Part shown: one piece after another, positions 20,833 through 33,638 of the stretch
How the letters are laid out: every line of letters begins with the position of its first letter
Position numbering within the stretch: the stretch's first letter is position 1
Source of the DNA: Variovorax sp. 770b2
Lineage (GTDB): Bacteria > Pseudomonadota > Gammaproteobacteria > Burkholderiales > Burkholderiaceae_C
Length of the DNA stretch: 64,000 nt
NCBI RefSeq assembly: GCF_900115685.1
Contig: NZ_FOXJ01000002.1
Span: 620,001 to 684,000 of the forward strand
Reading direction: 5' to 3'
Notes under the pieces: model-generated
Database searches by the model: none
Told to the model about the DNA's origin: nothing
The model's input: only the letters and a program-made list of their open reading frames with translations
Position numbers and translations under genes: made by a program

Positions 20833-22311
20833 TCATTCCATGCTCTGCCTGTAGACGTCGATGTACTGGGCGGCGGCCGTGGCCCAGTCGGCCGGACGCC
20901 GCATGGCATGGCCGCGCACGCGGCGCCAGTCGGGCGCGCGCTGGTAGAGGGCGAAGGCACGGCGCAGCGCGCGTTCGTAGTCGGCCGCGTCGAAGCGGTC
21001 GAACACGAAGCCGGTGGCCTCGCCGCTCGCCATGTCTTCCAGCGTGCTGTCGACCACCGTGTCGGCCAGCCCGCCCACGCGGCGCACCAGCGGCAGGCTG
21101 CCGTATTTCAGGCCGTACATCTGCGTGAGGCCGCAGGGCTCGAAGAGCGACGGCACCAGCGTCACGTCGCCGCCGCCGAAGAGCTGGTGCGCGAGCGTCT
21201 CGTTGTAGCCGATGGTCACGCTGACCGATTCCGGCGCCGCCGCCGCGCGCTGGCGGAAGGCCTCTTCGAGCCACGCTTCGCCGCTGCCCAGCAGCGCGAG
21301 CTGGCCGCCCTGGGCGAGCAGCGCGTCGATGCCGCCGAGCACGAGGTGCAGGCCCTTCTGCTCGGTGAGCCGGCTCACGAGAATGAAAAGCGGCGCATCG
21401 GGCCGCTCGGCGAGGCCAAGCTGGTGTTGCAGCACCGCCTTGCAGCGCGCCTTGCCCGCCATGTGGCGGCCCTCGGGCGTGTGATAGCCCTGCACCAGCG
21501 CGGCGTCGGAGGCCGGGTTCCAGACCTTGTCGTCCACCGCGTTCAGGATGCCGGTGAGCGCGCCGCTGCGCTGGCGCAGCAGGCCGTCCAGGCCGCAGCC
21601 CTGCTCGGGCGTCTGGATCTCCAGCGCGTAGGTCGGGCTCACCGTGGTGAGCCGGTCGGCGAAGTACAGGCCGGCTTTCATGAACGAGACCTGCCCGTGG
21701 TATTCGAGCCCGTTCATGTGGAAGGCGGGGCCCGGCAAGCCAAGGTCGGTGAAATGCCAGGGCGCGAAGATGCCCTGGTAGGCCAGGTTGTGCACCGTGA
21801 ACACGGTGCCCACGCGCAAATCACGGTTCGGGCCGGCCTGCCGCGCAAAGGCGATGTAGGCGGGCGCCAGCGCCGCATGCCAGTCGTGCGCATGCACGAC
21901 CTCGGGCTGCCACGCCGGGTCGAGCCCCTTTGCCAGTTGCGCCGCGGCCCAGCCGAGCAGCGCGAAGCGCCGGTGGTTGTCGGCGTAGGGCTGGCGCGCC
22001 GTGTCCTCGTAGGGATTGCCGGGCCGGTCGTACAGGGCCGGCGCGTCGATCACGTAGGCGCGGATCGCCGGCGCACCGTCGATGGCGATGTGCCCGGCGC
22101 GCAGGCCGAAGCGCTCGCCCCAGGGCGCATTGAAATCCGCCACCGGTGCCAGGTCGCGCACCCCGGCCACAATGGCCGGAAAGCCCGGCAGCAGCACGCG
22201 GGCGTCCTGTCCTTCGGCCATGAGCGCCAGGGGCAGGGCGCCGGCGATGTCCGCCAGTCCGCCGGTCTTCAGGAGGGGAAAGAGTTCGGCGCTGACCTGG
22301 AGGATTCGCAT
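20833..22311 (-). CDS. glgA: Glycogen synthase (ADP-glucose type)
   Basis: This 492-residue GT5 glucosyltransferase adds glucose from ADP-glucose to growing alpha-1,4-glucan. The N-terminal ADP-glucose-binding KTGGL motif occurs in LLKTGGLADI at residues 15-24. HAHDWHAAL and TVHNLAYQG lie in the first Rossmann domain. The C-terminal domain has LVSRLTEQKGLHLV and the EPCGLTQMYGLKYG loop with the conserved acidic residue. Length fits the bacterial family (about 480). It is 17 bp from glgC, clearly the same operon. Confidence 0.95.
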   Translation of the reverse strand: MRILQVSAELFPLLKTGGLADIAGALPLALMAEGQDARVLLPGFPAIVAGVRDLAPVADFNAPWGERFGLRAGHIAIDGAPAIRAYVIDAPALYDRPGNPYEDTARQPYADNHRRFALLGWAAAQLAKGLDPAWQPEVVHAHDWHAALAPAYIAFARQAGPNRDLRVGTVFTVHNLAYQGIFAPWHFTDLGLPGPAFHMNGLEYHGQVSFMKAGLYFADRLTTVSPTYALEIQTPEQGCGLDGLLRQRSGALTGILNAVDDKVWNPASDAALVQGYHTPEGRHMAGKARCKAVLQHQLGLAERPDAPLFILVSRLTEQKGLHLVLGGIDALLAQGGQLALLGSGEAWLEEAFRQRAAAAPESVSVTIGYNETLAHQLFGGGDVTLVPSLFEPCGLTQMYGLKYGSLPLVRRVGGLADTVVDSTLEDMASGEATGFVFDRFDAADYERALRRAFALYQRAPDWRRVRGHAMRRPADWATAAAQYIDVYRQSME

Positions 22312-22328
22312 CGTGGCGGGTTGCGGCC

Positions 22329-23636
<1,308 letters not shown>

Positions 23637-23715
23637 CCTGTGTCTCCGTTCGTTTGTTGGAATGCGCCGTCAGAGTTTCTGCATCGAGACTAGCACCGCG
23701 CCGTGCGCATGGCTC

Positions 23716-25794
<2,079 letters not shown>

Positions 25795-25873
25795 TCCTGT
25801 TGCCCCTGGATCGGTCGGGTTTCCGGGGCCGGGTCGAGACGCGGCCCCAGGAAAAAAGGCATCCCCGGAACCA

Positions 25874-28045
25874 TCAGGCCAGCACCCACATCACAGTCGC
25901 CAGCGGCGGCACGCTGACGCAAACAGAATCCGCCTTCCCGTGCCATGCGGTCGGCGCACTTTCGACGATGCCGTTCCCCACGCCGCTCCCGCCATAAACG
26001 GCGCCATCCGTGTTGATGATCTCGCGATAGGCCCCCGCAACAGGCACCCCCAGCCGGTACGAGTGCCGCGGCAAAGGCGTGAAGTTGCACACGACGACAA
26101 CGAACGCCCCGTCCCGCGCCTTGCGGACAAAGGCGAACACCGACTGGTCCGCATCGTCATGCACGGTCCATTCGAACCCGGCTGCGTCGTTGTCCAGCTC
26201 GTGCAGCGCGGGAAAGTGCCGGTACACGTTGTTCAGGTCGCGCACCAGCCGCCGCACCCCTTGGTGCGGCGCATGCTCCAGCAGGTGCCAGTCGAGGCTG
26301 CGGTCCGCATTCCACTCGGCGACCTGCGCGAACTCGCCGCCCATGAACAGCAGCTTCTTTCCCGGATACCCCCAGAGGTAGCCGTACAGGTTGCGCAGCC
26401 CCGCGAACTTCTGCCACTCGTCGCCCGGCATCCGCCCGATCATCGAGCCCTTGCCGTGCACCACCTCGTCGTGCGAGAGCGGCAGCACGAAGTTCTCGGT
26501 GTGCGCGTACATCAGCCCGAAGGTGACCTGCTGGTGGTGGTGCCTGCGGTAGACCGCATCGGTGCCCGCATACGCCAGCGTGTCGTTCATCCAGCCCATG
26601 TTCCACTTGTAGTGAAAGCCCAGCCCGCCGTTTTCCGGCGGCCGCGTCACGCCCGGGAAGCTCGTCGATTCCTCGGCCAGCGTCACCGCGCCGGGCCGCT
26701 CGATGCCCACCACGCGGTTCATGCGGCGAAGAAAATCGATGGCCTCCAGGTTCTCGCGCCCGCCCTGCGCATTCGGCACCCACTCGCCGGCCTTGCGGCT
26801 GTAGTCGCGGTACAGCATCGAGGCCACCGCATCCACGCGCAGGCCGTCGACGCCATAGCGCTCCAGCCAGTACAGCGCATTGCCCACCAGGTAGTTGCGC
26901 ACCTCCGTGCGCGCGAAGTTGAAGATCAGCGTCTGCCAGTCGTTGTGAAAGCCCTCGCGCGGATCGGCGTATTCGTACAGCGCCGTGCCGTCGAAGTTTC
27001 CGAGGCCGTGCGCATCGGTCGGGAAGTGCGCGGGCACCCAGTCCAGGATCACCCCCAGCCCCGCCGCATGCGCAGCCTCCACGAAATGACGGAAGTCGCC
27101 GGGCGTGCCGAAGCGCGAGGTCGGCGCATAGAGCCCGATCGGCTGGTAGCCCCACGAGCCGTCGAAAGGGTGCTCGCTGATGGGCAGCAGCTCGATGTGC
27201 GTGAAGCCCATGTCGCGGGCGTAGGGCACCAGCGTGTCGGCCAGCTCGCGGTAGTCGAGCCACTCGTGGCCGTTCTTGCGGCGCCACGAGCCCAGGTGCA
27301 CCTCGTAGATGCTGATCGGTGCGTGGCGCTCGTTGGCCTCGGCGCGCCCCTCGGGCATCTTCACCGCCGCCGGCAGCGGCGCCACCACGCAGGCCGTGTC
27401 GGGCCGCAGCCGCGAGGAGAACGCGAACGGGTCGGCCTTGCGCAGCACCTCGCCGTGCGCCGACAGGATCTCGAACTCGTAGCTGTCGCCGGTGGCCACG
27501 TGCGGCGCGAAGATTTCCCACACGCCGCACTCGCGGCGCAGCCGCATCATGTGGCGCCGGCCGTCCCAGTTGTTGAAGTCGCCGACCACCGACACGCGCC
27601 GCGCGTTCGGCGCCCAGACCGCGAAGGCCACGCCCTTGACGCCGTCGATCTCGCGCAGGTGCGCGCCCAGCCGCTCCCAGGGCCGCAGGTGCGTGCCCTC
27701 GGCCAGCAGCCACACGTCGGTCTCGCCGAGCACGAACGGAAAGCGGTACGGGTCTTCGAGCCGCGAGGTGTGCGAGCCCCATTCGACCTGGAACGAATAG
27801 CCAAGACGCGCTTCCGCCGCCGGCACCAGGCCGCTGAACAGGTCGGAGCCCTCCTGCCGCGTGAGCATCGCCAGCGGCCAGCCGGTGCGCGAATGCATCA
27901 CCGCCACGCTCTGTGCGCCGGGCATCAGGGCGCGCACCTCCAGCCCCTCGCGCGTTTCGTGCGGCCCGAGCACGGCGAACGGATCGCCGTGTTCGGCGCG
28001 CATCAGGGCGCGGACTTCGGAGGCGGGCAGGGACTTCGATGGCAT
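25874..28045 (-). CDS. glgB: 1,4-alpha-glucan branching enzyme
   Basis: This 723-residue GH13 enzyme creates alpha-1,6 branches in glycogen. A N1 domain and a CBM48 domain ([21 protein letters not shown]) occupy residues 1-220. The barrel follows, with [27 protein letters not shown] and the catalytic residues in [30 protein letters not shown] and [13 protein letters not shown]. The C-terminal beta domain ends in ATVMWVLA. I chose the ATG at 28045; the frame stays open far upstream, but that sequence is the antisense-like overlap with the neighbouring glucosidase gene. It begins 5 bp after the glucosidase stop. Confidence 0.94.
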   Translation of the reverse strand: MPSKSLPASEVRALMRAEHGDPFAVLGPHETREGLEVRALMPGAQSVAVMHSRTGWPLAMLTRQEGSDLFSGLVPAAEARLGYSFQVEWGSHTSRLEDPYRFPFVLGETDVWLLAEGTHLRPWERLGAHLREIDGVKGVAFAVWAPNARRVSVVGDFNNWDGRRHMMRLRRECGVWEIFAPHVATGDSYEFEILSAHGEVLRKADPFAFSSRLRPDTACVVAPLPAAVKMPEGRAEANERHAPISIYEVHLGSWRRKNGHEWLDYRELADTLVPYARDMGFTHIELLPISEHPFDGSWGYQPIGLYAPTSRFGTPGDFRHFVEAAHAAGLGVILDWVPAHFPTDAHGLGNFDGTALYEYADPREGFHNDWQTLIFNFARTEVRNYLVGNALYWLERYGVDGLRVDAVASMLYRDYSRKAGEWVPNAQGGRENLEAIDFLRRMNRVVGIERPGAVTLAEESTSFPGVTRPPENGGLGFHYKWNMGWMNDTLAYAGTDAVYRRHHHQQVTFGLMYAHTENFVLPLSHDEVVHGKGSMIGRMPGDEWQKFAGLRNLYGYLWGYPGKKLLFMGGEFAQVAEWNADRSLDWHLLEHAPHQGVRRLVRDLNNVYRHFPALHELDNDAAGFEWTVHDDADQSVFAFVRKARDGAFVVVVCNFTPLPRHSYRLGVPVAGAYREIINTDGAVYGGSGVGNGIVESAPTAWHGKADSVCVSVPPLATVMWVLA

Positions 28046-28050
28046 GGTGA

Positions 28051-29727
28051 TCAGCTTTGTCCTTCTTCGTGGGCAGGTGTTCCGAAAAAGACTCCCCAGG
28101 GCGTCAGCGCCAGCATGCGCTTTTCGCCATCGCCGTGCACGGCGGCGCCGCCCGCCAGCGGATGGCCTTGCAGCGGCACCAGCGCCTCGCGCAGCGGGAT
28201 CGACACGGCCTTGCTCCCCATGTTGAAGACCGCCTGCAGCGACCGGCTCCCGTCGCGCCGCTCGAACCGAAGCACGGGCTCGGGCGCGTCGAAGAACACG
28301 ATGCGGCCGGTGCGCAGCAGCGGCTGCGTGCGGCGCCAGTGCAGCAGCGCGCGGCTGAAGGCCAGCATCGAGCCCGGTTCGTCGGCCTGGTTGTCGATGG
28401 CCAGCGGCAGGTGCGGGCCGTACACCGGCAGCCACGGCGTGCCGGTGGTGAAGCCGCCGTGGGGCGCATCGGCCTGCCACGGAATCGGGGTGCGGCAGCC
28501 GTCGCGGCCCTTGAACTCGGGCCAGAAGGCGCGGCCGTAGGGGTCCTGCAGCAGCGCGAAGGGAACCTCGGCTTCGGGCAAGCCGAGCTCTTCGCCCTGG
28601 TAGATGCTGGCGCTGCCGCGCAGCGTGAGCAGCAGGGTGAGCCAGAGGCGGTCGCGACGGGTGTCGGGCGCCTTGCCGTCGCTCCAGCGCGTGGCCACGC
28701 GCGGCACGTCGTGATTCGACACCGCCCAGCAGCCCCAGCCGCCCGTGGGCGCGAGCGCGAGGTCGAGCGTCTCGACCTGGTGGCGCAGGTGTTTGGCGCT
28801 GTGCTCCGCCGTCAGCAGGCTGAAGCTGTAGGCCAGGTGCAGGCGCTTGCCCAGCTCGGTGTACTGCGCCATGACGAGCGGCGCGTTCTCGTCGCCGACC
28901 TCGCCCAGCGCGACCGCGCCGTAGCTGTCGAGCAATTGGCGCAGGCGCTCCAGGAACACGAGGTTCTCCTGCTGGCTCTTGTCGTACAGGTGCTGCTGCA
29001 TCGCGTAGGGGTTGTCGGCGCGCACGGTGCTGACCTCGTCGATCGACGCGAGCGAAGCGGGCGGGTTGTCGCGCAGCAGCGCGTCGTGGAACTGGTGGTT
29101 GCAGGCATCGAAGCGAAAGCCGTCCACGCCGCGCTCGCACCAGAAGCGCACCTCGCCGAGCAGGGCGTCCTGCACCTGGACGCAATGGAAGTTGAGATCG
29201 GGCTGCTCGGCAAGAAAGCTGTGCAGGTAGTACTGCCTGCGGCGCGAGTCCCACTGCCAGGCCGAGCCGCCGAAGACCGAGAGCCAGTTGGTGGGCGGCG
29301 TGCCGTCGGGCCTGGGGTCGGCCCAGACGTACCAGTCGGCCTTCGGGTTGTCGCGACTCGATCGGCTTTCGGCGAACCACGCGTGCTGGTCGGAGGTGTG
29401 CGAGAGCACCTGGTCGATGATGAGTTTCAGGCCCAGCGCATGCATGCGCGCGAGCATCGCGTCGAAGTCGGCGAGCGTGCCGAAGAGCGGATCGACCGCG
29501 CGGTAGTCGGACACGTCGTAGCCGAAGTCCTTCATCGGCGAGCGGAAGAAGGGCGAGACCCAGATCGCATCGACCCCCAGGCTGGCCACGTGGTCCAGCC
29601 GGGCCGTGATGCCGGGCAGGTCGCCGATGCCGTCGCCGTTGCTGTCCATGAAGCTGCGCGGGTAGATCTGGTAGATCACCGCGCCGCGCCACCATTCGCT
29701 GTTGCTGCTATTGATGCTGCTGCCCAT
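28051..29727 (-). CDS. GH13 alpha-glucosidase (oligo-1,6-glucosidase / trehalose-synthase-like)
   Basis: This 558-residue GH13 glycosidase begins the glucan operon. Key pieces are [39 protein letters not shown], the nucleophile in [14 protein letters not shown], the acid/base in [12 protein letters not shown] and the third acid in [13 protein letters not shown]. The calcium-site-like [12 protein letters not shown] at the first strand is typical of oligo-1,6-glucosidases and trehalose synthases. It should hydrolyse or transfer glucosyl units of short maltodextrins, linking glycogen breakdown to free glucose. Lack of the long C-terminal kinase or TreS extension argues against TreS. Substrate (alpha-1,4 or alpha-1,6) is not resolvable here. 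It is divergent from the FAD oxidoreductase gene. Confidence 0.85.
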   Translation of the reverse strand: MGSSINSSNSEWWRGAVIYQIYPRSFMDSNGDGIGDLPGITARLDHVASLGVDAIWVSPFFRSPMKDFGYDVSDYRAVDPLFGTLADFDAMLARMHALGLKLIIDQVLSHTSDQHAWFAESRSSRDNPKADWYVWADPRPDGTPPTNWLSVFGGSAWQWDSRRRQYYLHSFLAEQPDLNFHCVQVQDALLGEVRFWCERGVDGFRFDACNHQFHDALLRDNPPASLASIDEVSTVRADNPYAMQQHLYDKSQQENLVFLERLRQLLDSYGAVALGEVGDENAPLVMAQYTELGKRLHLAYSFSLLTAEHSAKHLRHQVETLDLALAPTGGWGCWAVSNHDVPRVATRWSDGKAPDTRRDRLWLTLLLTLRGSASIYQGEELGLPEAEVPFALLQDPYGRAFWPEFKGRDGCRTPIPWQADAPHGGFTTGTPWLPVYGPHLPLAIDNQADEPGSMLAFSRALLHWRRTQPLLRTGRIVFFDAPEPVLRFERRDGSRSLQAVFNMGSKAVSIPLREALVPLQGHPLAGGAAVHGDGEKRMLALTPWGVFFGTPAHEEGQS

Positions 29728-29806
29728 GCCTGCCCCTGTGGTCGGAATTCATTGTGGCATGCGAGATTCGGGCCAGTCATACGCGCTTGCGGGCGACTGT
29801 GCGTGA

Positions 29807-29834
29807 TTGGACAGGCAGCGAAGCTTTCTACACT
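29807..29834 (+). promoter_or_regulatory. Candidate sigma-70 promoter for the FAD/AhpD gene cluster
   Basis: TTGGAC at 29807-29812 and TACACT at 29829-29834, spaced 16 bp, lie 25 bp upstream of the ATG at 29859, in the gap between the divergent glucosidase and FAD oxidoreductase genes. Pattern match only. Confidence 0.4.
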
Positions 29835-29858
29835 GGGCGCTGTTTCCGGCGCTCCCAA

Positions 29859-31310
29859 ATGACATCAGATTCCGTTTCCTCCCTCGCCGCGCTCGAAGCG
29901 CGGCTCGCCCAGGACCTCGACTACCTCGGCTGGCCCGGCCGCCAGTGGATGCCCGTGCGGCACAAGGACGGCGAGGCGGTGCTCGACGTGGCCGTCATCG
30001 GCGGCGGCCAGGCCGGCCTCGCGGCCTCGGTGGCGCTGGCGCAGCAGGGCATCCGCGCCGTGGTGTTCGACCGGTCCCCCGCGGGCAAAGAGGGCCCCTG
30101 GGCCACCACCGCGCGCATGGAAACGCTGCGCTCGCCCAAGGAGCTCACCGGCCCCGCGCTGGGCCTGCCGTCGCTCACCTTTCGCGCGTGGTTCGAGGCG
30201 CAATTCGGGCGCGAGGCGTGGGCGGCGATGGACAAGATCCCGCGCTTGCAGTGGATGGACTACCTCGGCTGGTACCGCCGCGTGATGAACGTCGACGTGC
30301 GCAACGACACCGCCGTCACCGGCATCCATCCGCTCCCCGACGCCACGGCGGTGCGGCTCGACCTGCGCACGCCGGCCGGCGCCCACAGCGTGCTGGCGCG
30401 CCGCGTCGTGCTGGCCACCGGCCGCGACGGGCTCGGCGGCCCTGCGGTTCCCGCGTTCGTCGATGCGCTCTCGCGCTCGCAATGGGCGCACTCGTCCGAC
30501 GAGATGGACTACGGCCAGCTTGCGGGCCTGCGCGTCGGCGTGGTCGGCGCGGGCTCCTCGGCGATGGACAGCGCCGCCACCGCGCTGGAGGCGGGCGCGC
30601 GCAGCGTCGAGATCCTGATCCGCCGGCCCGACCTGCCGCGCGTCAACAAGGGCAAAGGCGCGGGCGTTCCGGGGCTCACGCAGGGGCATTTCGATTTGTC
30701 GGACGAGCGCAAGTGGCGCATCCGGCACTACATCAACGTGGCGAACGTGCCGCCGCCGCATGGCAGCACGCTGCGGGTGTCGGCATTTCCGAATGCGTAC
30801 TTCAACTTCGGCTGCCCGATCCTGTCGGTCGCGCCGCAGGGCGATTCGATGCGCGTGTCGACGCCCAAGCGCGATTTCGAATTCGACTTTCTCATCGTCT
30901 CGACCGGCTTCAAGGTCGACTGGCCGAATCGCCCCGAATTCGACGTCATCGCCGCTCACATCCGGACCTGGAAGGACCGCTTCGTGCCCGCGCCCGGCGA
31001 CGAAGACCAGGAGCTGGCCGATTCGCCGGACCTCGGGCCGGCGTTCGAATTCCAGGAGCGCGTGCCGGGCGAGTGCCCGGGGCTCGATCGCATCCATTGC
31101 TTCTGCTACCCGGCGGCGCTCTCGCACGGCACGGTGTCGGGCGACATCCCCGCGATCAGCGACGGCGCCAAGCGGCTGGCGGGCGGCATCGCGAGCCTCT
31201 TCTACCGCGAGGATTTCGATCATCACTTCGCCAACCTCGAGGCCTACAGCGAGCCTGAGTTGTTCGGCGACGAGTGGGTGCCCGCGCCGCCGCCCGGCGA
31301 ACGCACCTGA
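29859..31310 (+). CDS. FAD/NAD(P)-binding oxidoreductase (flavin monooxygenase-like)
   Basis: This 483-residue protein has two dinucleotide-binding folds: an FAD site IGGGQAGLAASVALAQQG near residues 46-63 and an NAD(P) site GVVGAGSSAMDSAATALEAG near 226-245. The pattern is that of class B flavin monooxygenases or lysine/ornithine hydroxylase-like proteins, but the full FMO fingerprint is not evident. Substrate unknown. The ATG at 29859 is preferred; the open frame starting at 29754 adds unconserved residues. It is the first of three same-strand genes, the next being two AhpD-like proteins 25 bp downstream, which suggests a joint redox role. Confidence 0.8.
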   Translation: MTSDSVSSLAALEARLAQDLDYLGWPGRQWMPVRHKDGEAVLDVAVIGGGQAGLAASVALAQQGIRAVVFDRSPAGKEGPWATTARMETLRSPKELTGPALGLPSLTFRAWFEAQFGREAWAAMDKIPRLQWMDYLGWYRRVMNVDVRNDTAVTGIHPLPDATAVRLDLRTPAGAHSVLARRVVLATGRDGLGGPAVPAFVDALSRSQWAHSSDEMDYGQLAGLRVGVVGAGSSAMDSAATALEAGARSVEILIRRPDLPRVNKGKGAGVPGLTQGHFDLSDERKWRIRHYINVANVPPPHGSTLRVSAFPNAYFNFGCPILSVAPQGDSMRVSTPKRDFEFDFLIVSTGFKVDWPNRPEFDVIAAHIRTWKDRFVPAPGDEDQELADSPDLGPAFEFQERVPGECPGLDRIHCFCYPAALSHGTVSGDIPAISDGAKRLAGGIASLFYREDFDHHFANLEAYSEPELFGDEWVPAPPPGERT

Positions 31311-31335
31311 TCCCTTTTTGCATCGAGGACCCCGC

Positions 31336-31863
31336 ATGACGAATCTTTCCGTGCCGCTGCCGGCCATCGACGTGGTCGATGACGCCGTGCCCCTCGCGCC
31401 GAACCAGCCGACCTGGGCGCTGCGCCAGCGGCGCGACAAGGTCGTGGCCGCCACCCAGAGCAGCCACGACGCGATGTTCTCGCACGCGGTCCAGGGCCTG
31501 TCCCGCACCGACCGCCTGCTGGTCGCGCTGCATGCCTGCCGCGTCTCGAAAGCGCCGAACCTCGCCGCGCACTATCGCGAAGAGCTGGCCGCCGAGAACG
31601 TGGACACCGCCGTGGCCGATGCGGTGGAGCGCGGCGACATCGTCTCGCTCGCCGACGCGCGGCTGCGCGCGATGCTGGATTTCGCCGGCAAGCTCATCGC
31701 CCGCCCGATCGAGGGCGACCGCGCCGCCATCCAGGCGCTGGCGGCGCACGGGCTGTCGACGCCCGCGCTCGTGGCGCTGAGCCAGCTGGTCGCCTTTCTC
31801 TCCTACCAGGTCCGCGTCGTCGCGGGCCTCAAGGCGCTGGCCGCTGCGGAGGCCGCGGCATGA
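31336..31863 (+). CDS. CMD-domain protein (AhpD-like, lacks CxxC)
   Basis: This 175-residue all-helical protein resembles the carboxymuconolactone decarboxylase / AhpD fold: SHDAMFSHAVQGLSRTDRLLVALHACRV and the later LSTPALVALSQLVAFLSYQVRVVAGL. Its only cysteine is in LHACRV, so the peroxidase CxxC pair is missing. From memory it fits the Avi_7170-type CMD family that occurs paired with an Avi_7169-type alkylhydroperoxidase, exactly as here, since the next gene overlaps its stop by 4 bp. It may be a structural or regulatory partner of that protein. No direct evidence for substrate. Confidence 0.75.
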   Translation: MTNLSVPLPAIDVVDDAVPLAPNQPTWALRQRRDKVVAATQSSHDAMFSHAVQGLSRTDRLLVALHACRVSKAPNLAAHYREELAAENVDTAVADAVERGDIVSLADARLRAMLDFAGKLIARPIEGDRAAIQALAAHGLSTPALVALSQLVAFLSYQVRVVAGLKALAAAEAAA

Positions 31864-32453
31864 CGGCCCCGATCCGCATCCAGGGCTTCACCACCGAGGT
31901 GCTGAAGTGGAAACCGTGGCTGGACACGGTGAACGTCGACACCGCCACGCCGGCCCAGCTGGCCGCGCTGGACGAGATGAGCCCGCAGGCGCGCACCTCG
32001 CCGTACTTCCTGGTGCTCGCGCACCAGCCCGAGATATTGCTGCAGCGCTCCATCGCCTTCAACGCGATCATGTTCGCGCCCGGCGGCATGCCGCGCGCCG
32101 AGCGCGAGCTGGGTGCGACGGTGGAGTCGCGCGTCAACGGCTGCGTGTACTGCGCGTCGGTGCATGCGCAGCGCTTCGAGCAACTGGCCAAGAGGAGCGA
32201 CGTGATCGGGCAGGTGTTCGAGGAGCCGGCATCGGCCGGCACCACGCCGCGCGAGAAGGCCATCGTCGCGTTTTCGATCAAGCTCGGCGCCGCGCCGGAC
32301 ACGGTGTCGGCCGAGGATGTGCAGGCGCTGAAAGAGGTCGGGCTGGACGCGCTGGAGATCCTCGACCTGGTCCATTCGGTGGCCCTGTTCGCCTGGGCCA
32401 ACCGGCTGATGCTCAACCTGGGCGAGCCGGTCTTTCCCGCGGACGGGTCATAG
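31860..32453 (+). CDS. Alkylhydroperoxidase AhpD-family protein
   Basis: This 197-residue protein has the AhpD core motif ESRVNGCVYCASVHAQR, giving Cys95-x2-Cys98-x3-His102, the redox-active cysteine pair and proton-relay histidine. The C-terminal helix set includes LDLVHSVALFAWANRLMLNLGEP. It should reduce peroxides or other oxidised species with help from a thiol or dihydrolipoyl donor. ATGA overlap with the CMD gene means translational coupling; the two probably form a hetero-complex. From memory it resembles the Avi_7169 family. Its last 6 bp overlap the end of the convergent opine-dehydrogenase-like gene. Confidence 0.8.
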   Translation: MTAPIRIQGFTTEVLKWKPWLDTVNVDTATPAQLAALDEMSPQARTSPYFLVLAHQPEILLQRSIAFNAIMFAPGGMPRAERELGATVESRVNGCVYCASVHAQRFEQLAKRSDVIGQVFEEPASAGTTPREKAIVAFSIKLGAAPDTVSAEDVQALKEVGLDALEILDLVHSVALFAWANRLMLNLGEPVFPADGS

Positions 32454-33527
32454 GCGCGCGAGCAGCCCGGCGACGGTTTCGCTCTTGAGGCCCAGCGGCG
32501 CCAGCAGGTCGTTCTGCGCGCGGAAGTCGACGCCGTTGACCAGCGAGGCCGCGTCCACGATGGTTCGCGTCGCGGGCGTGGGAACCCCGGCAATCTGCCC
32601 CAGCGCTTCGACGAACGCCAGGCCGTAGGGCATGTCCTCGGTCACGTAGCGGGTGTCGGTGCGCACCGGCCCGGGCGGGCCGCCGCGCTGGGCGTGCAGC
32701 TCGGCCGCGATGTCTTCGAGCCGAGCCGAAGCGGTGCCGAAGGAGCGTGCGAAGTGTTCCTCGATGGGGCCGAGCGCGATGCCGAAGGCCTTCGCCACGG
32801 CGCGCCGTTCCAGGTCGAGTGCCTCGATCGCGCGCGACACGCCGGGCGTCATGCAGTGGTACTGCGGCCAGTTCTCGGCGCGCTCGATGCGGGTCCAGTT
32901 GAAGACCGCGAGCGGGCCGTGGGACTGCGGGTTGACGTTGGCCAGGGCGCTGGCGAGCACGCTGTCCTGCGCGAAGAAGCCGTCGCCGAACAGCGCGGTG
33001 CAGAGCGCCAGGGCCTCTGCGACGTTCGCGCCCGGCAGCGCCGACACGCCGACGGCCTTGCGCCGCGTCATCACCCGGACCTGCGTGCCCGATTCGCGGC
33101 GCGCGGTCAGCACGGTCGTGCCGAAGCTGGCGACCGTCAGTTGTTTGCCGGCGTGGCGTGCGGCTTCGTGGAGATAGAGCGACGAGAGCGAGGCCATCGA
33201 GCTGACGATGACGGTCTGCCCGTCGCGCAGGAAGGGCAGGAGCGCGTCCATCACGCGCTTGTGGCCGTTGACCGGAAGCGCGAGCAGCAGCACGTCCGAG
33301 GCGTGGCAGAGCTGCGCCGCATCGTCGGCGACCTCGACCGTCACGGCGCAGGGCTGCACGCCCCCTGCTACCAGCGGCTGCGTGCGCAAGGCCTCGGCGC
33401 CCCGGCCACCCGGCGACCAGAGCGTGACGCCGTGGCCCGCCTGGCGCAGCCATGCGGCGCTGGCGAACGCGATGGCCCCGGTGCCCGCGATGCCGACGCG
33501 GTACAGCCTGCCAGCCTCCGTCACCAC
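32448..33527 (-). CDS. NAD/NADP octopine/opine dehydrogenase-family protein
   Basis: This 359-residue protein has an N-terminal Rossmann fold with VGIAGTGAIAFASAAWLRQAGHGVTLWSP near residues 9-37. A helical C-terminal domain contains NVNPQSHGPLAVFNWTRIE and TRYVTEDMPYGLAFVEALG, features of the octopine/nopaline dehydrogenase family. It should oxidise or reduce an N-substituted amino acid or a 2-hydroxy/2-keto acid; 2-dehydropantoate reductase is a more distant alternative. I chose the GTG at 33527 (33524 also possible), with GAAGG upstream. The frame is open to an ATG at 33608, but that stretch is dispersed-repeat copy C. A Bug-type receptor gene lies upstream in the same direction. Confidence 0.7.
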   Translation of the reverse strand: MVTEAGRLYRVGIAGTGAIAFASAAWLRQAGHGVTLWSPGGRGAEALRTQPLVAGGVQPCAVTVEVADDAAQLCHASDVLLLALPVNGHKRVMDALLPFLRDGQTVIVSSMASLSSLYLHEAARHAGKQLTVASFGTTVLTARRESGTQVRVMTRRKAVGVSALPGANVAEALALCTALFGDGFFAQDSVLASALANVNPQSHGPLAVFNWTRIERAENWPQYHCMTPGVSRAIEALDLERRAVAKAFGIALGPIEEHFARSFGTASARLEDIAAELHAQRGGPPGPVRTDTRYVTEDMPYGLAFVEALGQIAGVPTPATRTIVDAASLVNGVDFRAQNDLLAPLGLKSETVAGLLARL

Positions 33528-33537
33528 GGGAGCCTTC

Positions 33538-33630
33538 GGGAACACCGCGGAACCGGCTCTGCCGGGCCGCCAGTGTTGCCCCCGGTGAGGGGGAAGGAGA
33601 AGCGACACGCAGTGCGCGAAGCCTGGGGGA
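33538..33630 (+). repeat. Dispersed intergenic repeat, copy C
   Basis: It shares GAACACCGCGGAACCGGCT with copy B and AGTGCGCGAAG, GGCCGC and the GGGGGAGAG end with copy A; the middle folds as CCCCCGGTGAGGGGG. It is a few bases longer and more diverged than A and B. It lies between the stop of the Bug-type gene (33639) and the start of the opine-dehydrogenase-like gene. Confidence 0.85.
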
Positions 33631-33638
33631 GAGTCACG

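Noticed and set aside
28046-29695. Apparent N-terminal fusion of a 550-residue extension to glgB
   Set aside because: The stretch is the glucosidase gene read in another frame; GlgB has its own ATG at 28045 and normal length.
33528-33608. Upstream ATG extending the opine-dehydrogenase-like gene
   Set aside because: The extension is repeat copy C read in frame, not conserved protein; the GTG at 33527 fits the Rossmann fold start.
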